Positions 8,529 through 16,942 of a stretch of DNA of 59,265 nucleotides are shown piece by piece. Positions within the stretch are counted from its first letter, which is position 1. Each line of letters starts with the position of its first letter. Origin of the DNA: Planctomycetota bacterium. Lineage in GTDB: Bacteria; Planctomycetota; UBA1135. The notes under the pieces were generated by a model. That model saw only the letters and a list, made by a program, of their open reading frames with translations, was not told the DNA's origin and made no database searches. Made by a program: the position numbers and the translations under genes. The stretch is from positions 1 to 59,265 of the forward strand of contig JAAESM010000028.1 of the NCBI GenBank assembly GCA_024229395.1. The letters are read 5' to 3'.

Positions 8529-8924
8529 TTATTCATCGTACGCTAAATAAGTAAACGTGCCTTTGGCGAGGTGCGATTCTCCTTGATAGACGTCGGCCTC
8601 GCAGACATTAATTTTGCGCCCGCGCTTGATCAGTTTGGAGCGCGCCGTGATCGGTCCGTGGTTGGCGCGACCTGGGCGGAAGAAGTTCATTTTGAACTCA
8701 ATGCTGGTCATGTGCTTTCCTTCCGGTAGGTCGGGCATGATGGCATAGACTGCGGCGGTATCGGCAAGTGTGGTGAGGATTCCACCGTGGACAATGTCGC
8801 CCTCTTGGGTCAGTTTGCTGCAATCGCTGATCTGGACTTCGGCGCCGGGGTTTTCGGAATCCCCCACGCGAATCAATTCCAAGCCGAGTTCGCGGTTCAC
8901 TGGCGTGTGTGAGAAATCAATCAT
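8529..8924 (-). CDS. PaaI-type hotdog thioesterase
   Basis: A 131-residue hotdog-fold protein of the PaaI/YdiI acyl-CoA thioesterase family. The core motif HGGILTTLADTAAVYA carries the long helix of the hotdog, followed by SIEFKMNFFRPGRANHGPI. Such enzymes hydrolyse aryl- or acyl-CoA thioesters. The start overlaps the pdxH stop by four bases (ATGA), so it is probably co-translated with PdxH. The natural substrate cannot be read from the sequence. Confidence 0.85.
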   Translation of the reverse strand: MIDFSHTPVNRELGLELIRVGDSENPGAEVQISDCSKLTQEGDIVHGGILTTLADTAAVYAIMPDLPEGKHMTSIEFKMNFFRPGRANHGPITARSKLIKRGRKINVCEADVYQGESHLAKGTFTYLAYDE

Positions 8925-9562
8925 GGTGCCAAGCGCTCCACCTCCCAGTGGTTGCCTTCGGTTGGATTGATGTAGCGGAATCGATCATGCAATCGGTTCT
9001 CGCGGCCTTGCCAGAATTCAATCGATTCCGGTTTAATTCGATAGCCACCCCAATGTTCTGGCATCGGCACTTCTCCGCCAGCTAATTTCTTCAGGGCATC
9101 GCGCAATTTGCCTTCCAGCAAGCGACGCGACGAGACCACCGAGCTCTGCGGCGAGACCCACGCACCGAGCTGGCTGCCGCGCGGGCGGGTGGCGAAATAC
9201 TTCATCGATTCCAAGGCGGTGACGCGACTGGCGGTTCCATTAATGATCACTTGTCGCTCCAGCGGCAGCCAATGGAATAACATCGAAACGCGCGGATTTT
9301 CCTCGATCTGTAAGGACTTCGTGCTCTTGTAGTTAGTGAAGAATACGAAACCGTTGTGATCGAACAGTTTGAGCAACACGGTGCGCACGGTCGGGAAGGC
9401 GTCGGCCGAAGCGGTGGCCAAACTGAGTGCGCTGTAGTCGATCAAGCCAGCATCTTTGGCTTGGTTGAACCACACCTCGAACTGTTTGTACGGGTCGGCG
9501 TCGAGCTCATCACGATGCAATCCAGCACGTGAGTATTCGCGGCGTAGGTCACTGAGGTCCAT
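8921..9562 (-). CDS. pdxH: Pyridoxamine 5'-phosphate oxidase
   Basis: A 213-residue FMN-dependent enzyme that makes pyridoxal 5'-phosphate from pyridoxamine or pyridoxine phosphate. Matching features include MDLSDLRREYSRAGL, DPYKQFEVWFNQA, FPTVRTVLLK, FFTNYKSTKS, and the C-terminal signature HWGGYRIKPESIEFWQGR followed by NRLHDRFRY. The last part forms the FMN/PLP site in the family. Length is normal. It is divergent from the dehydratase gene; the gap between them is 57 bases. Confidence 0.96.
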   Translation of the reverse strand: MDLSDLRREYSRAGLHRDELDADPYKQFEVWFNQAKDAGLIDYSALSLATASADAFPTVRTVLLKLFDHNGFVFFTNYKSTKSLQIEENPRVSMLFHWLPLERQVIINGTASRVTALESMKYFATRPRGSQLGAWVSPQSSVVSSRRLLEGKLRDALKKLAGGEVPMPEHWGGYRIKPESIEFWQGRENRLHDRFRYINPTEGNHWEVERLAP

Positions 9563-9619
9563 GGCGAGAGTTTAACGGACTCTGACAATTGCCGACCAAA
9601 AGGTAGATAGAATATAGTA

Positions 9620-11425
9620 ATGGGACTGACCCTCATCGAAAAGATTATTGCCAGTCACTGCGACCAAGAGGTCGTGCCTGGCGCAACGGTGGATATGCGG
9701 GTTGATGTGCGTGCGGCGCGCGATTTTGGCGGAGCCAATGTCGCGAAGAATCTGCAGGCGGCGGGCCTCAGTGTGGAGGACCCTGAAAAAACCCTTTTCA
9801 CCTTCGACTGCAACCCTGGCGGAAGCGATCAGGGTTATGCGGCTAACCAACAACTGTGCCGCGAGTTCGCTCGTGAATCGGGTGTTGGTCTACGTGATGT
9901 GACCCAAGGAATCGGAACGCACATCGCTTTCGAAGATGGCCTGGTCGGGCCGGGCTCCACTTTCGTGAGCACCGACAGCCACGCCAACATCATGGGTGCC
10001 GTCGGTGCCTTTGGCCAAGGCATGGGTGACCAAGACATTGCCTATGCATGGAGTGCAGGCAAGGTCTGGTTCAAGGTTCCGAAGTCGGCCAAGGTCATCT
10101 TGGTCGGTAGGCCCGGGCCAACTGCGACCGCCAAGGACATCGTGCTGAAGATGTTGCAAGTCTTGGGTGCGGGTGGACTGCTCGGTTATGCTGCCGAGAT
10201 CACCGGTGAAATAGTGAAGGATTTAACTCTGGAGGATCGCGTCACGATTGCCAGCATGTCCACCGAGATGGGTGGAATCATTTCCCTATTCGAGCCAAGT
10301 CCTGCGATTCTCGATTTCTGCCGTAACGCCGGTGGCCGCGATTTCCAAGCGATCGCCGCAGATGGTGATGCGCATTACGACAAGGTCGTGGAGGTGAACA
10401 TTGAAGGCTTGTCGCCAATGGCCGCGCGGCCTGGCCACCCCGACGACACTACCGACCTTTCCGACGTTGCTGGGCGTAAAGTGGATTCGGTTTTCATCGG
10501 TTCCTGCACCAATGGTCGCTTGGAGGATCTGCGCAGAGCAGCCAATGTGTTGCAAGGTCGCAAGGTCGCTCCCGGCGTGGTGTTGAAGGTTGTTCCAACC
10601 ACACGCAATGTTTGGGAGGATGCACTGGAAGAGGGGATTGTGAAGGCCTTCATGGATGCGGGTGCGTTGATCGGCAACGCGGGTTGTGGCGGATGCGCCG
10701 CTGGCCAGCTTGGACAGAATGGTCCTGGTGAAGTCACGGTCAGCACCGGCAACCGCAACTACGCAGGCAAGCAAGGTAAGGGCGAGGTCTACCTGGCAAG
10801 TCCAGAGACCGCGGCCGCAACCGCGATCGCCGGCGCGATCACTTCGGTCGACGCCATCCCTGAACAGCCTGTGTTGTTCGAGATCGGCAATAGCAACGGA
10901 AGTTCGGCACAAGAATCTTCTGCTTCTGCTGTTGATAGAATCAAACCAACCAAGTTAGAGGGACGTGTTTGGGTCGTGAATGTGGATAACGTCGATACCG
11001 ACATGATCTTCCATAACCGTTACTTGGCGATCACCGAGCTCGACAAGATGGGCCAATACACTTTCGACAACCTTGAAGGGTGGAAAGATTTTGCCAGCAA
11101 AGCTAAGCCTGACGATATCGTGATCACAGGCTCCAACTTCGGTTGCGGTTCTTCAAGGCAGCAAGCGGTGGGCTGCTTCACTGCGCTTGGTGTGCAAGCC
11201 TTGATTGCCCAGAGTTACGGCTCCATCTATGAGCGTAACGCAATCAACAGTGGTATGCCCATCGTGGTTGCAGATGCCCTAAATGCTGGATTGAAGGACG
11301 GAGATCATGTTTCCGTAGATTTGGAAACTGGCACGATCAACTGGGATGGTGGCTCCTTACAGGGCGAACCATTCTCTGAAGTACAGATGCAGATCTACCA
11401 ACGCGGTGGTTTGTTGGCGCTGTAA
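9620..11425 (+). CDS. LeuC-LeuD type fused aconitase-family dehydratase
   Basis: A 601-residue protein in which a LeuC-like large subunit (about 1-420) and a LeuD-like swivel domain (about 440-601) are fused. Fe-S ligands are the Cys of GSCTNGR and the pair in NAGCGGCAAG. Substrate and active-site loops include VSTDSHANIMGAVGAFGQGM in the large half and TGSNFGCGSSRQQAVGCF in the small half. It could be 3-isopropylmalate dehydratase, homoaconitase or 2,3-dimethylmalate dehydratase; the swivel loop NVDTDMIFHNRYL is not enough to decide. No other leucine or lysine pathway gene lies nearby. There is no Shine-Dalgarno motif, and a -10-like TAGAAT ends six bases before the ATG. Confidence 0.85.
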   Translation: MGLTLIEKIIASHCDQEVVPGATVDMRVDVRAARDFGGANVAKNLQAAGLSVEDPEKTLFTFDCNPGGSDQGYAANQQLCREFARESGVGLRDVTQGIGTHIAFEDGLVGPGSTFVSTDSHANIMGAVGAFGQGMGDQDIAYAWSAGKVWFKVPKSAKVILVGRPGPTATAKDIVLKMLQVLGAGGLLGYAAEITGEIVKDLTLEDRVTIASMSTEMGGIISLFEPSPAILDFCRNAGGRDFQAIAADGDAHYDKVVEVNIEGLSPMAARPGHPDDTTDLSDVAGRKVDSVFIGSCTNGRLEDLRRAANVLQGRKVAPGVVLKVVPTTRNVWEDALEEGIVKAFMDAGALIGNAGCGGCAAGQLGQNGPGEVTVSTGNRNYAGKQGKGEVYLASPETAAATAIAGAITSVDAIPEQPVLFEIGNSNGSSAQESSASAVDRIKPTKLEGRVWVVNVDNVDTDMIFHNRYLAITELDKMGQYTFDNLEGWKDFASKAKPDDIVITGSNFGCGSSRQQAVGCFTALGVQALIAQSYGSIYERNAINSGMPIVVADALNAGLKDGDHVSVDLETGTINWDGGSLQGEPFSEVQMQIYQRGGLLAL

Positions 11426-11446
11426 CGCTGCGTTTTGAAACCTACC

Positions 11447-11484
11447 TAAGGAAGCTCTGGTTCGTTCGAACTAGAGCTTCCTTA
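11447..11484. terminator. Bidirectional terminator-like hairpin between convergent genes
   Basis: A 12-bp perfect stem (TAAGGAAGCTCT at 11447-11458, AGAGCTTCCTTA at 11473-11484) with a 14-base loop that can pair further. It lies between the convergent dehydratase and hypE genes, and its right arm contains the hypE stop codon. U-tracts are weak on both sides, so it may act as a block or RNA stabiliser rather than a strong intrinsic terminator. Confidence 0.6.
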
Positions 11485-12492
11485 ACAGATGCGAGGCAGG
11501 TCCATCCCCGACAACACATCGACAGGTTGTTCGCCGCCGAATGCCGTACGCAGACTTACCGGAACCGTTCCTTGTGTGCGTTCGTGAATCGTTCCAAGGC
11601 GTACTGCGCCTTCACCTTCGGGTAAGGCATGCCACGCCGCTAGAGCTTGATCGACTTGGTCAGCTGGCACCCAAGCCAGGACGCGGCCTTCGCAAGCGAG
11701 GTATAAGGGATCCATTCCGAGTAGTTCACAGACGGCGCGCGTTGCAGTACTCACTGGTACATCCGCCGCGTCGATCACTAAACGGTGACCACTGCGATCG
11801 GCGGCTTCGTTGCATGTAGTTGCGACTCCACCACGAGTGGGGTCATGCATGACCCGAACATCCACGTCGGCATCGAAGAGTGCCTCGGTCAAGCGATTCA
11901 CGGGACCGCAATCGGACTTCAACTCCAAGCCGCTGATGTCGTGGCGACAAGCAAGGATGGTTGCACCGTGATCACCGACCGTACCGGACACGATCAACGC
12001 GTCGCCGACCTCAATGTTCTTGTCACTCAGCTTACGTTCCGGTGGCACCACTCCGATTCCAGCGGTCACGACGAAAGCTTCGTCGCCCTTGCCACGCGGT
12101 ACCACTTTGGTATCTCCACAAACAATCTGCACGCCAGCTTGAGCGGCGGCGGCTTTTGCGCCATCCACGTAGATCTGCAACTTCTCCATGGGTAGGCCTT
12201 CCTCAAGAATCAGTGCCCAACTCAGCCACAGCGGACGGGCGCCCGCAACAGCCAAATCATTCACCGTTCCACACACTGAGATTTCACCGAGATTGCCGCC
12301 CGGGAAGACTGTGGGTTCGACCACGAATCCATCGGTAGAGAAAGCAACTTGGCCTTCGGGCAAATTGGGAAGTAAAGCGGAGTCGCTGAGTTCATTCAGC
12401 CCGGGATTCTCGAATGCGGGCACGAAAGCCTTGCGAATGAGTTCTCCGGTCAGACGTCCGCCCGAACCATGGGCGAGAAGGATGTTTTTCAT
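11482..12492 (-). CDS. hypE: Hydrogenase maturation protein HypE
   Basis: A 336-residue PurM-like ATPase that dehydrates the thiocarboxamide on its own C-terminal cysteine to a thiocyanate, the source of the cyanide ligands of NiFe hydrogenase. The N-terminus MKNILLAHGSGGRLTGELI and the exact C-terminal motif PRIC are both present. ATG 12492 overlaps the hypD stop (ATGA); a longer open frame to 12567 is not needed. It is the last gene of the hyp operon. Confidence 0.96.
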   Translation of the reverse strand: MKNILLAHGSGGRLTGELIRKAFVPAFENPGLNELSDSALLPNLPEGQVAFSTDGFVVEPTVFPGGNLGEISVCGTVNDLAVAGARPLWLSWALILEEGLPMEKLQIYVDGAKAAAAQAGVQIVCGDTKVVPRGKGDEAFVVTAGIGVVPPERKLSDKNIEVGDALIVSGTVGDHGATILACRHDISGLELKSDCGPVNRLTEALFDADVDVRVMHDPTRGGVATTCNEAADRSGHRLVIDAADVPVSTATRAVCELLGMDPLYLACEGRVLAWVPADQVDQALAAWHALPEGEGAVRLGTIHERTQGTVPVSLRTAFGGEQPVDVLSGMDLPRIC

Positions 12493-13619
12493 GACTTCGG
12501 GGAACTTAGGGCAAGGCGTTCGTGGCGGTGCCAAGCTGCACAGGTTCCTTCGCTGGAAACCATGCATGCACCGACGGCATGTTCTGGATCACAACCGTTA
12601 CCGAATAATGGACACTCCGGAGGATCGATGGTTCCTTGCAGGACCTCGCCACAGCGACAACCTTTCGGCTCACGTGCGACCGGCAGGTCCACTTCGAGCA
12701 AGGCGGCATTGCGGTGTGCGAATTCCACTTTGAGTTCCAAGCCGGAACGCGGAATGATTCCAAGGCCGCGCCAATCCGAATCGGTCTGTACGAAGAACTT
12801 ATCCAGCAAGGCTCGTGCAGCTGGATTGCCGTCGGGTTGGACCACGCGACCATAGAGATTGCTGACCGCCGGCTTGTCATTCGCCAGCTGGGCGAGCAAT
12901 TCAGCCACTCCAGCGAGTACGTCGTTGGGCGCGAAGCCGACCACCGAACAGGGCAGGCCAGCAGTAGCCACCGGGGCGTAGGCGTCCGAGCCGATGATGA
13001 CGGAAACATGGCCCGGGCAAAGCAGACCATCGAGCTTCACATCGTTGTTGTCCATCAGGGCCTCGAGAGCCTCGGGGATGGTTTTGTGGCCAGCCAGCAC
13101 CAAGAAGTTGGGCAGGTTTTCGCGCTCGGCTTCTTCTAGCGCGGCTGCGATGGTCGGTGCGGTGGTCTCGAAACCAACCGCGAGGAATACGACCTTCTTT
13201 TCCGGGTTGTCGCGCGCGATCTGCAGAGCATCGCGGGTCGAGTAACAGATGCGGACATCCGCACCTTCGGCGCGTGACTCCTCTAGGGTTCCATGACTTG
13301 CGGGAACGCGCATCATGTCGCCGAAAGTGGTCACGATGACATCTTCACGGGCGGCCAAGGCCATGGCGCGATCCACCCAACCGATCGGGGTCACGCAGAC
13401 AGGGCAGCCGGGGCCAGAAACCAGGCGCACATTGCTCGGCATCAAGCGTCGCAACCCTGCGGCTGCGATCGAATGCGTATGGGTGCCGCAAACTTCCATC
13501 AAAGTCACTGGCCGCTCAATGGTTGCGGCAAGTTCTTCGATGCGCTTCAACATGGCACCGCCCGCAGCAGGATCTTCAAGTCCACGGCGAAGCGCCGAGA
13601 AATCCATGGAGTCGCTCAT
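12489..13619 (-). CDS. hypD: Hydrogenase maturation protein HypD
   Basis: A 376-residue Fe-S protein that, with HypC, holds iron while cyanide and carbon monoxide ligands are added. Conserved segments include TLMEVCGTHTHSI, SGPGCPVCVTPIGWVD, FGDMMRVPAS and the C-terminal cysteine cluster CRCGEVLQG followed by CPLFGNGCDPEHAVGACMVS. ATG 13619 overlaps the hypC stop (ATGA); upstream in-frame starts exist but lie inside hypC. Confidence 0.97.
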   Translation of the reverse strand: MSDSMDFSALRRGLEDPAAGGAMLKRIEELAATIERPVTLMEVCGTHTHSIAAAGLRRLMPSNVRLVSGPGCPVCVTPIGWVDRAMALAAREDVIVTTFGDMMRVPASHGTLEESRAEGADVRICYSTRDALQIARDNPEKKVVFLAVGFETTAPTIAAALEEAERENLPNFLVLAGHKTIPEALEALMDNNDVKLDGLLCPGHVSVIIGSDAYAPVATAGLPCSVVGFAPNDVLAGVAELLAQLANDKPAVSNLYGRVVQPDGNPAARALLDKFFVQTDSDWRGLGIIPRSGLELKVEFAHRNAALLEVDLPVAREPKGCRCGEVLQGTIDPPECPLFGNGCDPEHAVGACMVSSEGTCAAWHRHERLALSSPKS

Positions 13620-13861
13620 TTCTCGCTCCCCCAATCCAACGCGCCAGCTTTGGCTGCCTGATGCAGCAAGTCCAAGGTTTCTTTCGCCTGCTCTTCATCC
13701 ACATGACTGATCGCATAACCAGCGTGAACCAGAACCCAATCACCAAGTTGCGGTGGTTTCGGAAGCAGCATCAGCGACACCTCGCGGCGCACGCCATCTA
13801 CTTCGGCAACGCCGGCGAGATCTTCTTTCTCGACCAGCTTCATCGGAATACTCAAACACAT
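13616..13861 (-). CDS. hypC: Hydrogenase maturation chaperone HypC
   Basis: An 81-residue HypC/HupF chaperone. It begins with the invariant MCLSIPMKL, whose second-position cysteine binds iron with HypD and contacts the hydrogenase large-subunit precursor. GDWVLVHAGYAISHVDEEQA matches the family core. It overlaps both hypF upstream (by 10 bases) and hypD downstream (ATGA). Confidence 0.97.
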   Translation of the reverse strand: MCLSIPMKLVEKEDLAGVAEVDGVRREVSLMLLPKPPQLGDWVLVHAGYAISHVDEEQAKETLDLLHQAAKAGALDWGSEK

Positions 13862-16212
13862 GTTGGGACCTCGATTTGTTGCGGCTCGCAGTTGCGCGCC
13901 AGGGCGACGGCTCCAATCACCGCCTGCCCAAATGATAGGCCTCCGTCACCCGGTGGGAGGTCCGTTGCCATCAAGCATTCATACCCCAGTGCCTCCAATT
14001 CGAGCTGAAGGCCGCTACGGAGCAGGCGATTGATCATGCACCCGCCACCAAGAGCAATCGTGCGAATCTCAGGGCTTAAATTGCGGCGTGCCATGGTGGC
14101 GACGGCATGGCAGAAAGTGGCGTGAAAATCCGCCGCGACCACTGCTGGATCCTGTCGGCTGATGAGACGCCGCGCAGCAGCAGTAAGAAGTTGTGCCGAC
14201 GGCAGTATGGACTTGGAGGCTCCGATGTGCGGGCGCACATCTTCCCAGATGATTGCACGATGGGAGCTCGATGCGGCCAAGGCCTCGAAACGCAGAGCAG
14301 CTTCGCCTTCATAGTCATTGCTGTCGACCAATCCGCACAGGGCACCTGCGGCTTCGAACAGTCTTCCTGCTCCGCTAGCCAAAGGCCATCCGCCACTATT
14401 CTTCGCGGCAAGTTGTTGGACCAAGCCAAGGCGTTGCGCTGAAACCTTCTTCGCCAAAGGCAATTGTTCAAGCAGTTCTAAGCGGTTGGCTAGGGCCAAT
14501 GCCGCGGCTACCAAACGCCAAGGTTCGCGCACCGCTGCCTCGCCACCGAGTAGTGGCAGTGGTTGCAAGTGGGCAACTCGTTGCCATTGAAGATCGCCAC
14601 CGAACTGCAGCAACTCTCCACCCCATGCGGTTCCATCGGGGCCAAAGCCAGTGCCATCGAGAGCAAGCCCGGCAAAACGTTCTCCAACCTTGGGGAAGCG
14701 ACCACGCTCAGCAGCGGCAGCCACCACATGGGCAAGATGGTGCTGCACGGGCATTATCTTGGCATTCCAACTCTCCGCGAGTTCCGCACCCAGCTGGGAA
14801 CTTGGATAATCGGGATGCTGATCGACCACGACCAGCCTCGGCTCAGTCTGCAGGAAATCGCGTAGCCCCTCGGTAACCTCAAGATGGAATGCGCGCGCGG
14901 AAGTACTGTCCAAGTCGCCGACGTGTTGGCTTGGGAATGCTTGATCCTTGATCGCGAAACAAGTCGTGACCTGCAGGTGCCCGCCCAGGGCGAGCACGGG
15001 TTGAGGCGTTTCCACCACGAGTGGCACTGGATCGGGAACCCAACCGCGGGAGCGCCGAACCAAAACATGATCTTGATCCACGCTGCGCGCGACCGAGTCA
15101 TCGACACGGCGCACGACATCGCGGTCGTGCAACAGGAAACAATCGGCAAGATGCCCAAGGCGTTCGAGCGCTTCGCGGTTGCCTTTGCAGATTGGCTCCT
15201 CGCTCGCATTCGCCGAAGTCATGACCAGTGTGCGCAGCTTCAGGTTGCGGAATAATTCCACATGCAATGGAGTCGTCGGGATCATCACGCCGACGTCATC
15301 GATGCCAGGCGCGACCTCTGCGCATAAGGCATTGGTCTCGCGTTTGGGCGCAAGAAGGATCGGTGAGCGCGGCCCCTGTAGGAACCTTTCATTGACGACA
15401 TTAAGTTCGACGATGTCGCGGGCGTCGGCGATATCTTTCACCATTACGGCGAACGGTTTGCCTGGGCGATTCTTGCGTTCGCGTAATTTCCTGCAAGCCG
15501 CGGTTGAGGATGCATCACAAGCCAGCTGAAAGCCGCCGAGCCCTTTCAGTGCTACGACGCCACCGGCTTCCAGCACCTTGCGTGCTTCGATGACCGCATC
15601 TTCGCCTTGGCTGGTCGTTTCGCCTTGGACATTGGTGGACCACAAACGTGGGCCGCACTGGGGGCAACAGACCGGTTCGGTATGGAAGCGTCGGTTGCCT
15701 GGATCGTTGTATTCCGCTTGGCAATCGACGCACAATGGGAAGCAAGCCATTGCAGTCTTCGCGCGATCGTAAGGCAAACTGTGAACCAAAGACAAGCGTG
15801 GACCGCAGTTGGTGCAGACCGTGAATGGGTACCGCCAACGGCGATCTTCCGGGTTTTCCATTTCGGCACGGCAGTCATCGCACAGGCGCGAATCCGGTGG
15901 CACCAATGCGCGCTTGCGTGCACCTTGTTCAGTGGCGACGACCGCGAACTCGAAATCGTTTTCGATCTCTATCGGGAAATATTCATAAGCATCCAAGCGA
16001 GCCAACGGCGGCAACTCTTTGGGCAAACGCAGGACGAACTCCTCCACCGAGGTAGGTGGCCCTTCGACCTCGATGACCACGCCGTCGGGGCCATTGCGTA
16101 CCCAACCGAAAAGGCCGAGCTCCATGGCAAGCCGGAATACGAAGGGCCGAAAGCCTACACCTTGAACCGCGCCTTGGCATGCAAGGCGGTTTCGAATAAG
16201 TCTTTGAATCAC
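13852..16212 (-). CDS. hypF: Carbamoyltransferase HypF
   Basis: A protein of about 786 residues that makes the carbamoyl adenylate and passes it to HypE. Domains in order: acylphosphatase (AVQGVGFRPFVFRLA near the N-terminus), two zinc-finger motifs (CDDCRAEMENP with CTNCGPRLS; CVDCQAEYNDP with CPQCGPRL), a YrdC-like domain, and a Kae1-like domain with HHLAHVVAA and IALGGGCMINRLL. I chose GTG 16212 because it overlaps the hypB stop as GTGA, like the other operon junctions; an in-frame GTG at 16263 is the alternative (803 residues). Confidence 0.95.
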   Translation of the reverse strand: MIQRLIRNRLACQGAVQGVGFRPFVFRLAMELGLFGWVRNGPDGVVIEVEGPPTSVEEFVLRLPKELPPLARLDAYEYFPIEIENDFEFAVVATEQGARKRALVPPDSRLCDDCRAEMENPEDRRWRYPFTVCTNCGPRLSLVHSLPYDRAKTAMACFPLCVDCQAEYNDPGNRRFHTEPVCCPQCGPRLWSTNVQGETTSQGEDAVIEARKVLEAGGVVALKGLGGFQLACDASSTAACRKLRERKNRPGKPFAVMVKDIADARDIVELNVVNERFLQGPRSPILLAPKRETNALCAEVAPGIDDVGVMIPTTPLHVELFRNLKLRTLVMTSANASEEPICKGNREALERLGHLADCFLLHDRDVVRRVDDSVARSVDQDHVLVRRSRGWVPDPVPLVVETPQPVLALGGHLQVTTCFAIKDQAFPSQHVGDLDSTSARAFHLEVTEGLRDFLQTEPRLVVVDQHPDYPSSQLGAELAESWNAKIMPVQHHLAHVVAAAAERGRFPKVGERFAGLALDGTGFGPDGTAWGGELLQFGGDLQWQRVAHLQPLPLLGGEAAVREPWRLVAAALALANRLELLEQLPLAKKVSAQRLGLVQQLAAKNSGGWPLASGAGRLFEAAGALCGLVDSNDYEGEAALRFEALAASSSHRAIIWEDVRPHIGASKSILPSAQLLTAAARRLISRQDPAVVAADFHATFCHAVATMARRNLSPEIRTIALGGGCMINRLLRSGLQLELEALGYECLMATDLPPGDGGLSFGQAVIGAVALARNCEPQQIEVPTCV

Positions 16213-16880
16213 ACTAGGGCTGCGCGTTTCGCTTGATGCTCCCGCTCTAATAGATTGCACCACTCTTCAAAACCATCGCCATTCATGGCTGACATCTGAA
16301 GAATGACCGAGTCGGGGTTCAGTAAGTTGACATGTCTTACCGCATCCTCTGGGGAGAACGGTAAATGAGGAAGTAAATCGGACTTAGTGATCAGGCACAC
16401 CGCTGCCCGTGAAAAAATCGCAGGAAATTTTAAGGGTTTATCATCGCCTTCCGGAACGGAAAGCAACACAGCTTTAAAATCCTCACCCAGGTCGTAGGAA
16501 GCTGGGCAGACCAGATTTCCGACGTTCTCAAGGAACAGGATATCTGGCAAGTCGAAATCCGCTGATTCCAGGCCGTCGGCAACCAAGTGGGCATCAAGGT
16601 GGCATGCCCCGCCGGTGATGATCTGGTGCGCTGGGCCGCCCGCCTCGCGGATTCGTTGGGCATCGCGCTCGGTTGCGACATCGCCTACCAAGACTGCAGT
16701 ACTGAGGCTGTCCGCGAAATAGTCAACGGTCAACTCCAGCAAGGTAGTCTTGCCGGAACCTGGTGATGACACCATGTCCACGACCAAGGTTCCCGCCGCG
16801 TTGAACTGTTCGCGCAACTGCGCGGCGCGACGATCATTCTCCTCGTGCAGGCGGCGGCGGACCTCTATAGGTTCAGACAT
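16209..16880 (-). CDS. hypB: Hydrogenase nickel incorporation GTPase HypB
   Basis: A 223-residue SIMIBI GTPase that helps HypA deliver nickel to hydrogenase (and in some bacteria to urease). P-loop [12 protein letters not shown] at about 38-49; GTPase-domain metal site GGACHLDAH; FLENVGNLVCPASYDLGE; base-recognition motif TKSD. The N-terminal CxxCGC nickel motif and His-rich tail of some HypB proteins are absent, so nickel must bind at the G-domain site only. It is the first gene of the operon. No hypA is adjacent. Confidence 0.96.
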   Translation of the reverse strand: MSEPIEVRRRLHEENDRRAAQLREQFNAAGTLVVDMVSSPGSGKTTLLELTVDYFADSLSTAVLVGDVATERDAQRIREAGGPAHQIITGGACHLDAHLVADGLESADFDLPDILFLENVGNLVCPASYDLGEDFKAVLLSVPEGDDKPLKFPAIFSRAAVCLITKSDLLPHLPFSPEDAVRHVNLLNPDSVILQMSAMNGDGFEEWCNLLEREHQAKRAALV

Positions 16881-16942
16881 AGTAGGTGAGCTCGCATATC
16901 GGTATCCTACCCCTCTTGGAGCAATAAAAGACTAAATAATCG

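Noticed and set aside
10286..10912. A 208-codon open frame antisense to the dehydratase gene.
   Set aside because: Composition is that of a shadow frame; the opposite strand encodes a clear aconitase-family enzyme.
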